A model generated the notes under the pieces. The model made no database searches and was not told the DNA's origin. It saw only the letters and a program-made list of their open reading frames with translations. A DNA stretch of 64,000 bases from Phosphoribacter sp037045055 (lineage in GTDB: Bacteria > Actinomycetota > Actinomycetes > Actinomycetales > Dermatophilaceae), in NCBI GenBank assembly GCA_037045055.1, contig JBAOHJ010000003.1, forward strand, positions 868,001 through 932,000, given 5' to 3'. Shown one piece after another: positions 25,766-33,921 of the stretch. Position 1 is the first letter of the stretch; each line of letters starts with the position of its first letter. Position numbers and translations under genes: made by a program.

Positions 25766-26155
25766 ATGACCGACGAACTTGGTGGACGCCGCGAAGAGGT
25801 CAGAGGCGTCACCATCGAGGTGAGCGAGCCGTTCGCGCAGTCGGTCGGACCGCGCGGAGTCTCCAACTACGTCGCCCTGCTCGGGTCCATCGTCGCCAAC
25901 GAGGACGACCTGGACGACGACGCCATCGAGACCGCCCTGCGCACCGGACTGGCCGACTGGGGCATCGACCTTCCGGAGAGCTCGATCGTGCGCACCATCG
26001 AGCAGCTGGCCCAGGGCCGGGCCGGCGGACTCACCATCCTCGACGACTCGGGAACAGTGCTCTACGGCTCGCCGGCGGACGCGCCCGCCGCCCACGAGCC
26101 GGTGGTCGAGGGCACCGACGACCCGGAGAGCCCGGACCGGCCGCTCTACTCGTAG
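25766..26155 (+). CDS. Small acidic protein of unknown function
   Basis: A 129-residue hydrophilic, acidic protein preceded by GAAGGGA six bases before the ATG. No family was recognised. A central region (residues 28-90) looks folded, with NYVALLGSIVANEDDLDDD, a Trp at about 70 and TIEQLAQGRAGGLTIL; the C-terminal 25 residues are Pro/Asp-rich. It has no signal peptide or membrane segment. It lies alone on the plus strand between menJ and the DUF72 gene. Confidence 0.75.
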   Translation: MTDELGGRREEVRGVTIEVSEPFAQSVGPRGVSNYVALLGSIVANEDDLDDDAIETALRTGLADWGIDLPESSIVRTIEQLAQGRAGGLTILDDSGTVLYGSPADAPAAHEPVVEGTDDPESPDRPLYS

Positions 26156-26214
26156 CGGCGTGCGCACTGCCCGATCCGTCGGCCCCGGCGGCTCGGGTCG
26201 GCACCGCCCGGGCC

Positions 26215-26949
26215 TCAGCCGCCGGCGGCAGCGCGCAGCGCCTGGGCGTTGCGCACGGCATACCCGTCCATGTCGTTGTTGAAGTACGCCCACACGTCGC
26301 GGCCCTGCCCCAGCCACTCGCGCACCCGCTCGCCCCACCAGTGCATGTCGGTGTCGCTGTAGCAGCCACCGTAGAGGTGCTCCTGGCTGGGGCCGTGGAA
26401 GCGGACGTACACCCAGCCCGTGGTGGCCCGCAGGACGCACGGCATGCCGGCACCGCTCTTGACGACGTAGGCCGAGCGGTGTCGCTCCAGCAGGGCGAAG
26501 ACCTCGTCGCACTCCCAGCTCGGATGCCGCGTCTCGACGGCCACCGGCCAGTGCGACGGGCAGGCGCGCAGGAACCAGTCGAGCCGGTCGTCGTCGCGCT
26601 CCAGGGCCGCAGGCAGCTGCACGAGCACCACGCCGAGCCGCTCGCCGAGCCGGTGCAGGCTGCGGGTCATGATCTCGATCCACCGTTCGGGGCGGTACAG
26701 CCGGGCCCCGTGGGTGAGCGCGCGAGGGGCCTTGACGGTCATCCGGAAGCCGTCGGGCAGGCGGCGGGCCCACCCGGCGAAGGTGGCATCCCGCGGCCAG
26801 CGGTAGTAGCTCGCGTTGAGTTCCACGGTGCCGAAGAGGAACGCGGTGTAGTAGCCCAGGCGGGCCGGCCCCGTGACGTCGTGGGGATACACCAGCCCCT
26901 GCCAGCTGTCGTACGTCCACCCGGACGTGCCGATGTACGTGCGGGCCAC
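26215..26949 (-). CDS. DUF72 family protein
   Basis: A 244-residue TIM-barrel protein of the DUF72 family, with the typical N-terminus RTYIGTSGWTYDSW, a central ELNASYYRWP, FRMTVKAPRALTH near residue 75, and VYVRFHGPSQEHLYGG and YFNNDMDGYAVRNA near the end. The enzymatic role of the family is not established. The GTG at 26949 was chosen because GAGGGGGG precedes it and the family usually starts at this point. It converges on the small acidic protein gene. Confidence 0.85.
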   Translation of the reverse strand: MARTYIGTSGWTYDSWQGLVYPHDVTGPARLGYYTAFLFGTVELNASYYRWPRDATFAGWARRLPDGFRMTVKAPRALTHGARLYRPERWIEIMTRSLHRLGERLGVVLVQLPAALERDDDRLDWFLRACPSHWPVAVETRHPSWECDEVFALLERHRSAYVVKSGAGMPCVLRATTGWVYVRFHGPSQEHLYGGCYSDTDMHWWGERVREWLGQGRDVWAYFNNDMDGYAVRNAQALRAAAGG

Positions 26950-26984
26950 GCGCGCCCCCCTCGCCGACGGGTCGGTAGCCCCGA

Positions 26985-27001
26985 GGGTACGTCGGTTACC
27001 C
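26985..27001. promoter_or_regulatory. Inverted repeat in a divergent promoter
   Basis: GGGTA and TACCC flank a 7-nt spacer between the divergent DUF72 and small-protein genes. On the minus strand the left arm reads TACCCT, a plausible -10 for the DUF72 gene with a 28-nt leader. Confidence 0.4.
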
Positions 27002-27087
27002 GCCGGTCCGGGGTTTGGCGCCACCCGATGCGGGCAACAGCCAGAGGGCGGGCGCACCCGGCGTTCGCCGACGACGAAGGAGCGAGG

Positions 27088-27243
27088 ATGAACGAGAACG
27101 ACGTCGAGGCCCTGGCCGCCGAGGTGGAGGACTCCTCCGGCCCGCTGGAGGACGCCGACCAGGAGCAGGTGGAGCGTGTCCTGCAGGAGCGCGCCGAGCG
27201 GCAGACCGACCAGGACCCGCCGGAGCAGCTCGTCGGTCAGTAG
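27088..27243 (+). CDS. 51-residue acidic protein
   Basis: A 51-residue, Glu/Asp/Gln-rich peptide with a strong ribosome binding site (GAAGGAGCGAGG) directly before the ATG. The composition (no Cys, few hydrophobics) predicts a charged helix such as DQEQVERVLQERAERQ. No family recognised. It is convergent with menG, whose stop lies 13 bp away. The good translation signals are the main reason to call it real. Confidence 0.65.
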   Translation: MNENDVEALAAEVEDSSGPLEDADQEQVERVLQERAERQTDQDPPEQLVGQ

Positions 27244-27256
27244 CCCGGTGGGCCGC

Positions 27257-27961
27257 TCAGCCCGGGCGCCGCGGGGCGGTGGCCCGGTGCAGGGCGACGA
27301 TGCCGCCGGTCAGGTTGCGCCACTCGACGCCGGACCACCCGGCGGACCGGACGGCAGCGGCCAGGGCGCGCTGGTCGGGCCAGGCGCGGATCGACTCGGC
27401 GAGGTAGACGTACGACTCCGGGTCCGAGGAGGTCCGACGGGCGATCGCGGGCAGCGCGCGCATGAGGTAGTCGAGGTACACCCCCCGGAAGGCCGCGTTG
27501 GTCGGGCGACTGAACTCGCAGATCACCAGGCGTCCGCCCGGGCGGGTCACCCGGCGGAACTCGGTCAGTGCCGCGTGGACGTCGCTGACGTTGCGCAGCC
27601 CGAAGGACATCGTCACGGCGTCGACGCAGCCGTCGGCGAGGGGCAGGCGCATCGCGTCGGCGGCGGTGAAGGGCAGGTCGGGGCGTCGGCGCCGCCCGAC
27701 CCGCACCATCCCCTGCGAGAAGTCCGCCGGCACCACCCGCACCCCCGCGTCCGCGAACGGCTCGGAGCTCGTGCCCGTGCCGGCCGCGATGTCCAGCACG
27801 GTGTCCCCCGGGCGTGCCCCCACGGCGGCGACCGTCGCCCGACGCCACCACCGGGCCCGTCCCATCGACAGCACGTCGTTGGTCAGGTCGTAGCGCGCGG
27901 CCACCGCGTCGAACATCCCGGCGACCTCCTCGGGCTGCTTGGCCAGGCTCGCGCGGGTCAT
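27257..27961 (-). CDS. menG: Demethylmenaquinone methyltransferase
   Basis: A 234-residue class I SAM methyltransferase of the UbiE/MenG family. The SAM site is VLDIAAGTGTSSEPFA (near residue 55). VTMSFGLRNVSDVHAALTEF and RVTRPGGRLVICEFSRP are the family motifs. It methylates the ring of demethylmenaquinone, the final step of menaquinone synthesis. ATG 27961 is preferred to the ATG at 27970, because GCGAGG then lies at a usable distance. Divergent from menF. Confidence 0.92.
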   Translation of the reverse strand: MTRASLAKQPEEVAGMFDAVAARYDLTNDVLSMGRARWWRRATVAAVGARPGDTVLDIAAGTGTSSEPFADAGVRVVPADFSQGMVRVGRRRRPDLPFTAADAMRLPLADGCVDAVTMSFGLRNVSDVHAALTEFRRVTRPGGRLVICEFSRPTNAAFRGVYLDYLMRALPAIARRTSSDPESYVYLAESIRAWPDQRALAAAVRSAGWSGVEWRNLTGGIVALHRATAPRRPG

Positions 27962-28090
27962 GGCCGACATCCTCGCACCCGGGCCGCTCGACCGACCGGT
28001 GTACGTCCGCGGCGGGCCCGCACCCCCGACCGGGGCGCGCCGCCGGTGAGCAGTACGCCACCGTGACCGGGCCCGTGGCATCCCGGGCCT

Positions 28091-28096
28091 TAGCAT
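28091..28096 (+). promoter_or_regulatory. -10 box of leaderless menF
   Basis: TAGCAT ends 8 nt before the menF ATG, and there is no Shine-Dalgarno sequence between them, so transcription should begin at or near the start codon. Confidence 0.5.
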
Positions 28097-28104
28097 GGCC
28101 CCTG

Positions 28105-29388
28105 ATGTCCAGCGTGCCTCGCAGCGCCGACGCGCCCGCCGCCCCGGCGGCTGCGCTGGTGTGCCGCACCGTGCCGACCGGTCCGGCCGAGGCCCTGCTC
28201 TCCCTGGTGCCGCAGCGGCCCGACCCCGCCGACGTGCTCTCCTGGGTGCGCCGGGGCGAGGGCCTGGTGGGCTGGGGTGAAGCGGCCAGCTTCCGCACCC
28301 GAGGGGCCGCGCGGTTCGCCGCGGCGGCGCAGTGGTGGCAGGCGACCGCCGCGCACACCGTGGTGCGCGACGAGGTCGGTATGCCAGGCACCGGGCCGGT
28401 GTGCTTCGGCAGCCTGACCTTCGCCGAGGATTCTGCCGACGAGGCGGTGTTCGTCGTGCCCGAGGTCGTCCTCGGCCACCGGGGTGGGCGCTGGTGGGTG
28501 ACCACCACGGGCCCGGGCCCCCTCCCCCCGCCGCCGCTGTCCCCGACCCCACCGCCGGACCCTCCCGGCCAGGTCGCCTTCGCCGACGGCGCCCTGTCGT
28601 CGGCGGAATGGGCCGCCCGCGTGGCCGAGGCGGTCGAGAGGATCAACCGGGGCGACCTCGACAAGGTCGTGCTCGCCCGTGACCTGCTCGTCCAGGCCGC
28701 CGAGCCGGTCGACCCGCGCTGGGTCCTGCGCGCGCTGGCCGACCGCTACGACAACACCTGGGTGTTCGCCGTCGAGGGGTTGCTCGGGGCGACCCCGGAG
28801 CTGCTCGTGCGCCGCGACCGGGGTCTGGTGACCTCGCGGGTGCTCGCGGGCACCATCCAGCGCACCGGCGACGACGTCCACGACCTGGGTCTGGCCGCCT
28901 CCCTGGCCCGGTCGAGCAAGGACCTCGAGGAGCACGAGTACGCCGTCCGCTCGGTCGCCGACGCCCTCGCGCCGCACTGCTCGTCGATGAACGTCCCCGA
29001 GTCGCCGTTCGTGCTGCACCTGCCCAACGTCATGCACCTGGCCACCGACGTCACCGGCGTCGCCGCCAACGGGGCGACCTCGCTCGACCTGGCGGCCGCC
29101 CTGCACCCCACGGCCGCGGTCGGGGGGACCCCCACGCCGGCCGCCCTGGCGCTCATCGCCGAGCTGGAGGGCATGGACCGCGGCCGGTACGCCGGCCCGG
29201 TCGGGTGGATGGACGCGCGCGGTGACGGCGAGTGGGGCATCGCCCTGCGCAGCGGTTGCTATCTGACCCCCTCGACGCTGCGAATCTTCGCCGGGTGCGG
29301 CATCGTGGCCGGCTCCGACCCGCACGACGAGGTCGCCGAGTCCGACGCCAAGCTCCTGCCGATGCGCGACGCGCTCGGCGGTCGCTAG
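28105..29388 (+). CDS. menF: Isochorismate synthase
   Basis: A 427-residue chorismate-binding enzyme converting chorismate to isochorismate, the first committed step of menaquinone synthesis. Seen are DLDKVVLARD near residue 190, the HPTAAVGGTPTPAAL block near 333, GPVGWMDARGDGEWGIALRS near 370, and the C-terminal FAGCGIVAGSDPHDEVAES with Mg-binding Glu. The family is shared with anthranilate and salicylate synthases, but the menD neighbour 23 bp downstream fixes the role. A Pro-rich insert lies at about residues 138-155. Confidence 0.92.
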   Translation: MSSVPRSADAPAAPAAALVCRTVPTGPAEALLSLVPQRPDPADVLSWVRRGEGLVGWGEAASFRTRGAARFAAAAQWWQATAAHTVVRDEVGMPGTGPVCFGSLTFAEDSADEAVFVVPEVVLGHRGGRWWVTTTGPGPLPPPPLSPTPPPDPPGQVAFADGALSSAEWAARVAEAVERINRGDLDKVVLARDLLVQAAEPVDPRWVLRALADRYDNTWVFAVEGLLGATPELLVRRDRGLVTSRVLAGTIQRTGDDVHDLGLAASLARSSKDLEEHEYAVRSVADALAPHCSSMNVPESPFVLHLPNVMHLATDVTGVAANGATSLDLAAALHPTAAVGGTPTPAALALIAELEGMDRGRYAGPVGWMDARGDGEWGIALRSGCYLTPSTLRIFAGCGIVAGSDPHDEVAESDAKLLPMRDALGGR

Positions 29389-29398
29389 CCCGGCGCGG

Positions 29399-29404
29399 CA
29401 TACT
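29399..29404 (+). promoter_or_regulatory. -10 box of leaderless menD, within a CGGCATAC octamer
   Basis: CATACT ends 7 nt before the menD GTG, downstream of the menF stop. The box is formed by the abundant CGGCATAC word followed by T. This would let menD be transcribed separately from menF. Confidence 0.45.
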
Positions 29405-29411
29405 CGGGGCC

Positions 29412-31070
29412 GTGGACTCCTCCACCGCCGCGGTGGCGGTCCTTCGCGACCTGGTCGCCGGTGGGGTGCGCGAGGTCGTCCTGTCCCCGGGGTCGCGCTC
29501 GGCTCCGCTGGCCCTGGCCCTGTATGCCGCCGACGCCGCCGGCGACCTGCGGCTGCACGTGCGGGTGGACGAGCGCAGCGCCGGGTACCTCGCACTGGGG
29601 CTGTCGATGGGGTCGCGCCGGCCGGTGGCCGTCGTGACGACGTCGGGGACCGCGGTGGGCAACCTGCTCCCGGCGGTGATGGAGGCCCACCACAGCGGTC
29701 GCCGTCTGGTCGTCGTCTCGGCCGACCGGCCCGCCGCCCTGCGCGGCACCGGGGCCAACCAGACGACCTGGCAGGAGGGGATCTTCGGCCGGTTCGCCCC
29801 CTGTCACGACCTCGGGCTCGACGCCACCGCAGCGGACCTGCGGGCCGCGGTCGCGTCGGTATGCCGCCGCCGCGGCCCGGGGCACCTCAACCTCCAGTTC
29901 GCGCCCCCGCTGGTGCCCGACCGGGCGCCGTGGTGGCCGGGGCCACCGGCCGACGGCCCGTCCGGCGATCCCGACGGGGCCGGCGCCGGGCTCGACCCGG
30001 GGGCGGGGGCGGCCCGCGACCCCGCCGTGCCCGAACGACTCGACCCCGGGCCGGCGACCGTCGTCGTGGCCGGCGACGAGGCCGGCCGGGCCGGTCGGCT
30101 GCTCGCCGAGGCCGGGGGGTGGCCGCTGCTGGCCGAGCCCACGTCGGGCTCGCGAGCCGGGGACCACGCGATCCGCACCTACCGCCTGCTGCTGCGCACG
30201 CCGCTGGCCGACGCCGTCGAGCGGGTCGTCGTCGTCGGCCACCCGACCCTGTCCCGACCGGTCACCGCCCTGCTGTCGCGGCCCGACGTCGAGCTGCTCT
30301 CCGTGCTCGGCCCCGGCGGCATCGCCACCGACCCGGCCCGCACCGCGCGCCACCTGGGCGCCGTGCCGTCCGTCGAGCGGCGCGGCGACCCGGCGTGGCT
30401 CGCCCGCTGGCGCGCCGCCGACACCCGGCTCGGTGCCGACATCGACCGGCTCGCCGGCGCCCTGCCCGAGCTCGACGCCCTGCACGTGGCGGCCGAGGTC
30501 GGTGCCGCGCTGGGCCCCGGCGAGACCCTCGTCGTCGGGTCGTCCAACCCGGTGCGCGACCTGGACCTCATGCTCGAGCCCTACCCGCCCCGCCAGCGAC
30601 GGATGGTCGTGGGCAACCGCGGACTGGCCGGCATCGACGGGCTGGTCTCGACGGCGGTCGGCGTCGCGCTCGGACGCGGCGGCGAGCGCCGCACCCTGGC
30701 GCTGGTGGGTGACCTCACCTTCCTGCACGACGCCAACGGCCTGGTCCTCGGTCCGGGCGAGGCGTGCCCCGACCTCACCGTCGTCGTGGTCAACGACGAC
30801 GGTGGCTCGATCTTCGCCCTGCTCGAGCAGGGCGCGCAGGAGTATGCCGCGGCCTTCGAGCGGGTCTTCGCCACCCCGCACGGCGTCGACCTGGGCGCTC
30901 GCTGCGCGGCGACCGGCACGGCATACCGCCGGGTCGTCTCGCGCCGCGAGTTGCGGGACGCGTTGGCCCAGCCCTCCAGGGGGATCCGGGTGCTCGAGGC
31001 CCGGGTGTCCCGCGAGCGCCGCCGGCAGACCGCCGCGGCGATCACCGCGCTGACCGGGGCGATCGCATGA
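29412..31070 (+). CDS. menD: SEPHCHC synthase (2-succinyl-5-enolpyruvyl-6-hydroxy-3-cyclohexene-1-carboxylate synthase)
   Basis: A 552-residue thiamine-diphosphate enzyme joining isochorismate and 2-oxoglutarate. The N-terminal SPGSRSAPLALAL and HVRVDERSAGYLALGLS carry the ThDP-activating Glu and substrate Arg residues. GDLTFLHDANGL with VVVNDDGGSIF is the ThDP/Mg motif near residue 440. The middle domain has a disordered Pro/Gly-rich insert (about residues 175-215). GTG start 29412. The stop overlaps the murJ ATG, so the two are translationally coupled. Confidence 0.94.
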   Translation: MDSSTAAVAVLRDLVAGGVREVVLSPGSRSAPLALALYAADAAGDLRLHVRVDERSAGYLALGLSMGSRRPVAVVTTSGTAVGNLLPAVMEAHHSGRRLVVVSADRPAALRGTGANQTTWQEGIFGRFAPCHDLGLDATAADLRAAVASVCRRRGPGHLNLQFAPPLVPDRAPWWPGPPADGPSGDPDGAGAGLDPGAGAARDPAVPERLDPGPATVVVAGDEAGRAGRLLAEAGGWPLLAEPTSGSRAGDHAIRTYRLLLRTPLADAVERVVVVGHPTLSRPVTALLSRPDVELLSVLGPGGIATDPARTARHLGAVPSVERRGDPAWLARWRAADTRLGADIDRLAGALPELDALHVAAEVGAALGPGETLVVGSSNPVRDLDLMLEPYPPRQRRMVVGNRGLAGIDGLVSTAVGVALGRGGERRTLALVGDLTFLHDANGLVLGPGEACPDLTVVVVNDDGGSIFALLEQGAQEYAAAFERVFATPHGVDLGARCAATGTAYRRVVSRRELRDALAQPSRGIRVLEARVSRERRRQTAAAITALTGAIA

Positions 31071-32746
31071 GCGGCCCTCACGAGCCGGCCGCGGGGCCCG
31101 ACTCGACGGTCGCGCGCTCCTCGATCGCGATGGCCGCCGGGACGGTCGCCTCCCGGGTGCTGGGCGTGGTCCGCCAGAGCCTCATCGTCGTGTCCATCGG
31201 GCAGGGCCTGACCGCCAACGCGTTCACCACCGCCAACACCCTGCCCAACATCGTCTACATGCTCGTGGCCGGCGGGGTGCTCAACTCCGTGCTCGTGCCG
31301 CAGCTGGTCAGGGCGATGGCCGCGCCCGACGGGGGGCGCGACTACACCGACCGCCTGGTCACCCTCGCCGTCTCGGGGTTCGTCGTGGTCACCGTGGCCG
31401 CGACGGCCGCCGCCGGGCTGCTGGTGCGCACCTACACCGACCGACTGTCCGGCACCGCCCTGGACCTGGCCGTGTTCTTCGCGGCGATCACCATCCCGCA
31501 GGTGTTCTTCTACGCGATGTACGCCCTGCTCGGGCAGGTGCTCAACGCCCGGGGCCGCTTCGCGGCGTTCGGCTGGTCCCCGGCCATCGCCAACCTCGTG
31601 GCCATCGTCGGCGTGCTCGCCTTCATGCGCCTCTACGACGGGCATCTCGCGCCGGGCGAGTGGACCCCGCAGATGGTGTGGTGGTTCGCCGGCACGGCGA
31701 CCGCCTCGATCGTCGCTCAGGCGGCGGTGCTCGTCTGGCCGTTGTGGCGCAGCGGGTTCCGCTGGCGGCCGAGGTTCGGCCTGCGCGGGGTCGGGCTGCG
31801 CGCGACCTCACGGGTGGCCGGCTGGGCGTTCGGGGCGCTGCTGGTGTCGCAGCTGGGCTACCTGGTCGCCTCCCGAGTCATGTGGCTGGCCTCGGGAGGC
31901 GACACCGCGACCGACGCAGCCCCCTTCGTCGCCGGGGTGGCGGTGTGGGCCAACGCGATGTTCGTCTTCATCGTGCCGCACTCGTTCGTCGCGCTGTCCA
32001 TCGTCACGGCGATGTACCCGAGGATCGCCGCGGCGGCGCACGCCGGCGACCGGCGGGCGCTGCGCCGCGACTACCGCCGGGGGCTGCTCGTGCCCGCGGC
32101 CCTGACCGTGCCGGCATCGGCTGCCCTGGTGACCTTCGCGCTGCCGCTGACCGGTCTGCTGTACTCCAGCCGCAACCCGGCCGAGGTCCCCGCCACCGCC
32201 ACCGTGCTGGCGATCATGGCCCCCGGGGTCCTCGCCTTCGGGGTCGACGTGCTCAACCAGCGGGTCCTCTACGCCCTGGAGGCCGGCCGGATCGCCTTCG
32301 TCGAGCAGTGCGTCCTCACCGTTGTGGCCGTCGCGGTCACCCTGACGTCGCTGGCCTTCCCGCCCGAGTGGACCACCCCGATCATCGCGGTGGGTCTGGT
32401 GCTGAGCAACGTGACGGCCGCGGCATACGGGATGCTCGTCCTGCGCCGGCGGATCGGGCGATTCAGCCTGCGGCGGGTGCTGCGCACCTGGGGGCGCATC
32501 GCGCTGGCCTCGGCGGGCGCGGCGTACCTCGCCTGGGGGATCGTCCTGGTGCTCACCCGGGTGCTGCCGCCGGGGCGGTGGGCCGACCTGCTCGTCCTGG
32601 TCGTCGGCGGGGTGTTCTTCGGGACGCTCTACCTCGTGCTGGCCCGGGCCTTGCGGGTGCGCGAGATCGCCGTGCTCGCGGCACCGATCGTCAACCGCCT
32701 GGACCGCCGATCGCCGGGTCGGCACCGCGGCGAGGACCCGAGCTAG
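31067..32746 (+). CDS. murJ: MurJ-type lipid II flippase
   Basis: A 559-residue MviN/MurJ polytopic protein with about 14 membrane helices. The N-terminal ASRVLGVVRQSLIV, AFTTANTLPNIVYMLVAGG and the motif SVLVPQLV are diagnostic. These proteins export the peptidoglycan precursor lipid II. It lacks the kinase-like cytoplasmic extension of the mycobacterial homologue. A second MurJ near the replication origin is common in actinobacteria, so this may be a paralogue with another cargo. The ATG overlaps the menD stop. Its TAG overlaps the convergent menC stop at a shared CTAG. Confidence 0.88.
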   Translation: MSGPHEPAAGPDSTVARSSIAMAAGTVASRVLGVVRQSLIVVSIGQGLTANAFTTANTLPNIVYMLVAGGVLNSVLVPQLVRAMAAPDGGRDYTDRLVTLAVSGFVVVTVAATAAAGLLVRTYTDRLSGTALDLAVFFAAITIPQVFFYAMYALLGQVLNARGRFAAFGWSPAIANLVAIVGVLAFMRLYDGHLAPGEWTPQMVWWFAGTATASIVAQAAVLVWPLWRSGFRWRPRFGLRGVGLRATSRVAGWAFGALLVSQLGYLVASRVMWLASGGDTATDAAPFVAGVAVWANAMFVFIVPHSFVALSIVTAMYPRIAAAAHAGDRRALRRDYRRGLLVPAALTVPASAALVTFALPLTGLLYSSRNPAEVPATATVLAIMAPGVLAFGVDVLNQRVLYALEAGRIAFVEQCVLTVVAVAVTLTSLAFPPEWTTPIIAVGLVLSNVTAAAYGMLVLRRRIGRFSLRRVLRTWGRIALASAGAAYLAWGIVLVLTRVLPPGRWADLLVLVVGGVFFGTLYLVLARALRVREIAVLAAPIVNRLDRRSPGRHRGEDPS

Positions 32747-33765
32747 CGACCCGCCAGCTCGGCGTAGGCATCGACCACCCGGCGGCGCCACCAGGCCTGA
32801 CGCGCCGGCGCGGCGGCCCAGCGGGCCAGCAGCGACCCCTCGACGGCCAGGGCGCGCACCGCCACCGCACCGTCGCGCGGCACCAGCGGGTCGGCGACGA
32901 CGTCGCCGGCGGACAGGGCGGCCGTGCCCAGCCCGCAGGCATAGGGCAGGTGCGGCAGCGCCGCCGCCAGCGCGATCCCGGCACGCAGGCCCACCGAGGT
33001 GTCCAACGACGAGGACACCACCGCCGGCAGCCCGCAGTCGGCGACCACCTGCAGCGCCCGACGCACCCCGCCCAGCGGGGCCACCTTGACGACGACGAGG
33101 TCGGCCGCCGCCGCGCGGGCGACCGCCACCGGGTCCTCGGCCCGGCGGATCGACTCGTCGGCGGCGACGGGCACGTCTACCCCGGTGCGGGCCAGGGCCC
33201 GGCGGAGCGCCGCGAGGTCGGCGACGGTGGGGCACGGCTGCTCGACGTACTCCAGTCGGTATGCCGCCAGCGCCCCGATCGCCCGGACCGCGTCGTCGAC
33301 CGACCAGCCCCCGTTGGCGTCCACCCGGACCAGGGCGCCGGCACCCAGGACGTCGCGGACCGCGGCGACCCGGTCGAGGTCGGCCCCCAACGCCTGCCCC
33401 GCCTCGGCGACCTTGACCTTGACCGTGGTGGCGCCGGGGAAGCGCGCCAGCACCCCGGCCACCTGCCCTGGGGCCACCGCCGGCACGGTGGCGTTGACCG
33501 GCACGGCGTCGCGCACCGGCGCCGGCCAGCCGGTCCAGGCGGCCTCGACGGCGGCGGCCAGCCAGCGGGCGGCCTCGCGGGGCCCGTACTCGAGAAAGGG
33601 GTCGAACTCCCCCCAGCCCGCCGGCCCCCGGATCAGCGCGCTCTCCCGGTGCGTCACCCCCCGGAAGCGCACCCGTAGCGGGATGCTCACCACCTGCAGG
33701 TCCGCGAGCAGGTCGCCCAGCGGCGGCCACCGGCGCCCACCGCGCTCCCGGGCGGGCTCGGTCAT
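32743..33765 (-). CDS. menC: o-Succinylbenzoate synthase
   Basis: A 340-residue enolase-superfamily enzyme that dehydrates SHCHC to o-succinylbenzoate. TVKVKVAE holds the catalytic KxK lysine, RVDANGGWS, EYVEQPC and AADESI supply the three metal-binding acids, and LVVVKVAPLGG the opposing lysine. The ATG at 33765 is preferred. It overlaps the TGA of a 33-codon upstream frame, suggesting translational coupling. In-frame GTGs up to 33783 lie within a GTGCGGGG repeat and are less likely starts. Convergent with murJ, sharing the CTAG stop. Confidence 0.9.
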   Translation of the reverse strand: MTEPARERGGRRWPPLGDLLADLQVVSIPLRVRFRGVTHRESALIRGPAGWGEFDPFLEYGPREAARWLAAAVEAAWTGWPAPVRDAVPVNATVPAVAPGQVAGVLARFPGATTVKVKVAEAGQALGADLDRVAAVRDVLGAGALVRVDANGGWSVDDAVRAIGALAAYRLEYVEQPCPTVADLAALRRALARTGVDVPVAADESIRRAEDPVAVARAAAADLVVVKVAPLGGVRRALQVVADCGLPAVVSSSLDTSVGLRAGIALAAALPHLPYACGLGTAALSAGDVVADPLVPRDGAVAVRALAVEGSLLARWAAAPARQAWWRRRVVDAYAELAGR

Positions 33766-33863
33766 CCCGCGCACCCCGCGCACCCCGCGCCGGCGCCCAC
33801 CGACTGGCCCCGGGCAGCGCCGTGGTCCGCGTCGATCGCCCCCCGGGACCAGCGCAGCGCCAT
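33762..33863 (-). CDS. Possible 33-residue leader peptide of menC
   Basis: A short frame begins at ATG 33863, seven bases after a -10-like CACCAT (33871-33876). It ends in a TGA that overlaps the menC ATG. The peptide MALRWSRGAIDADHGAARG continues into a Gly/Ala/Cys-rich end. The overlap is of the kind used for coupling elsewhere in the window, but the peptide has no recognised family and could be chance. Confidence 0.35.
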   Translation of the reverse strand: MALRWSRGAIDADHGAARGQSVGAGAGCAGCAG

Positions 33864-33908
33864 GCCCCCGATGGTGCCACGGCCGGCGCGCGAGCGGCGG
33901 CGCGCGAC

Positions 33909-33914
33909 TACGCT
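33909..33914 (+). promoter_or_regulatory. -10 box of leaderless aminotransferase gene
   Basis: TACGCT ends 7 nt before ATG 33922, with no ribosome binding site between them. Confidence 0.5.
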
Positions 33915-33921
33915 GGCCGGC

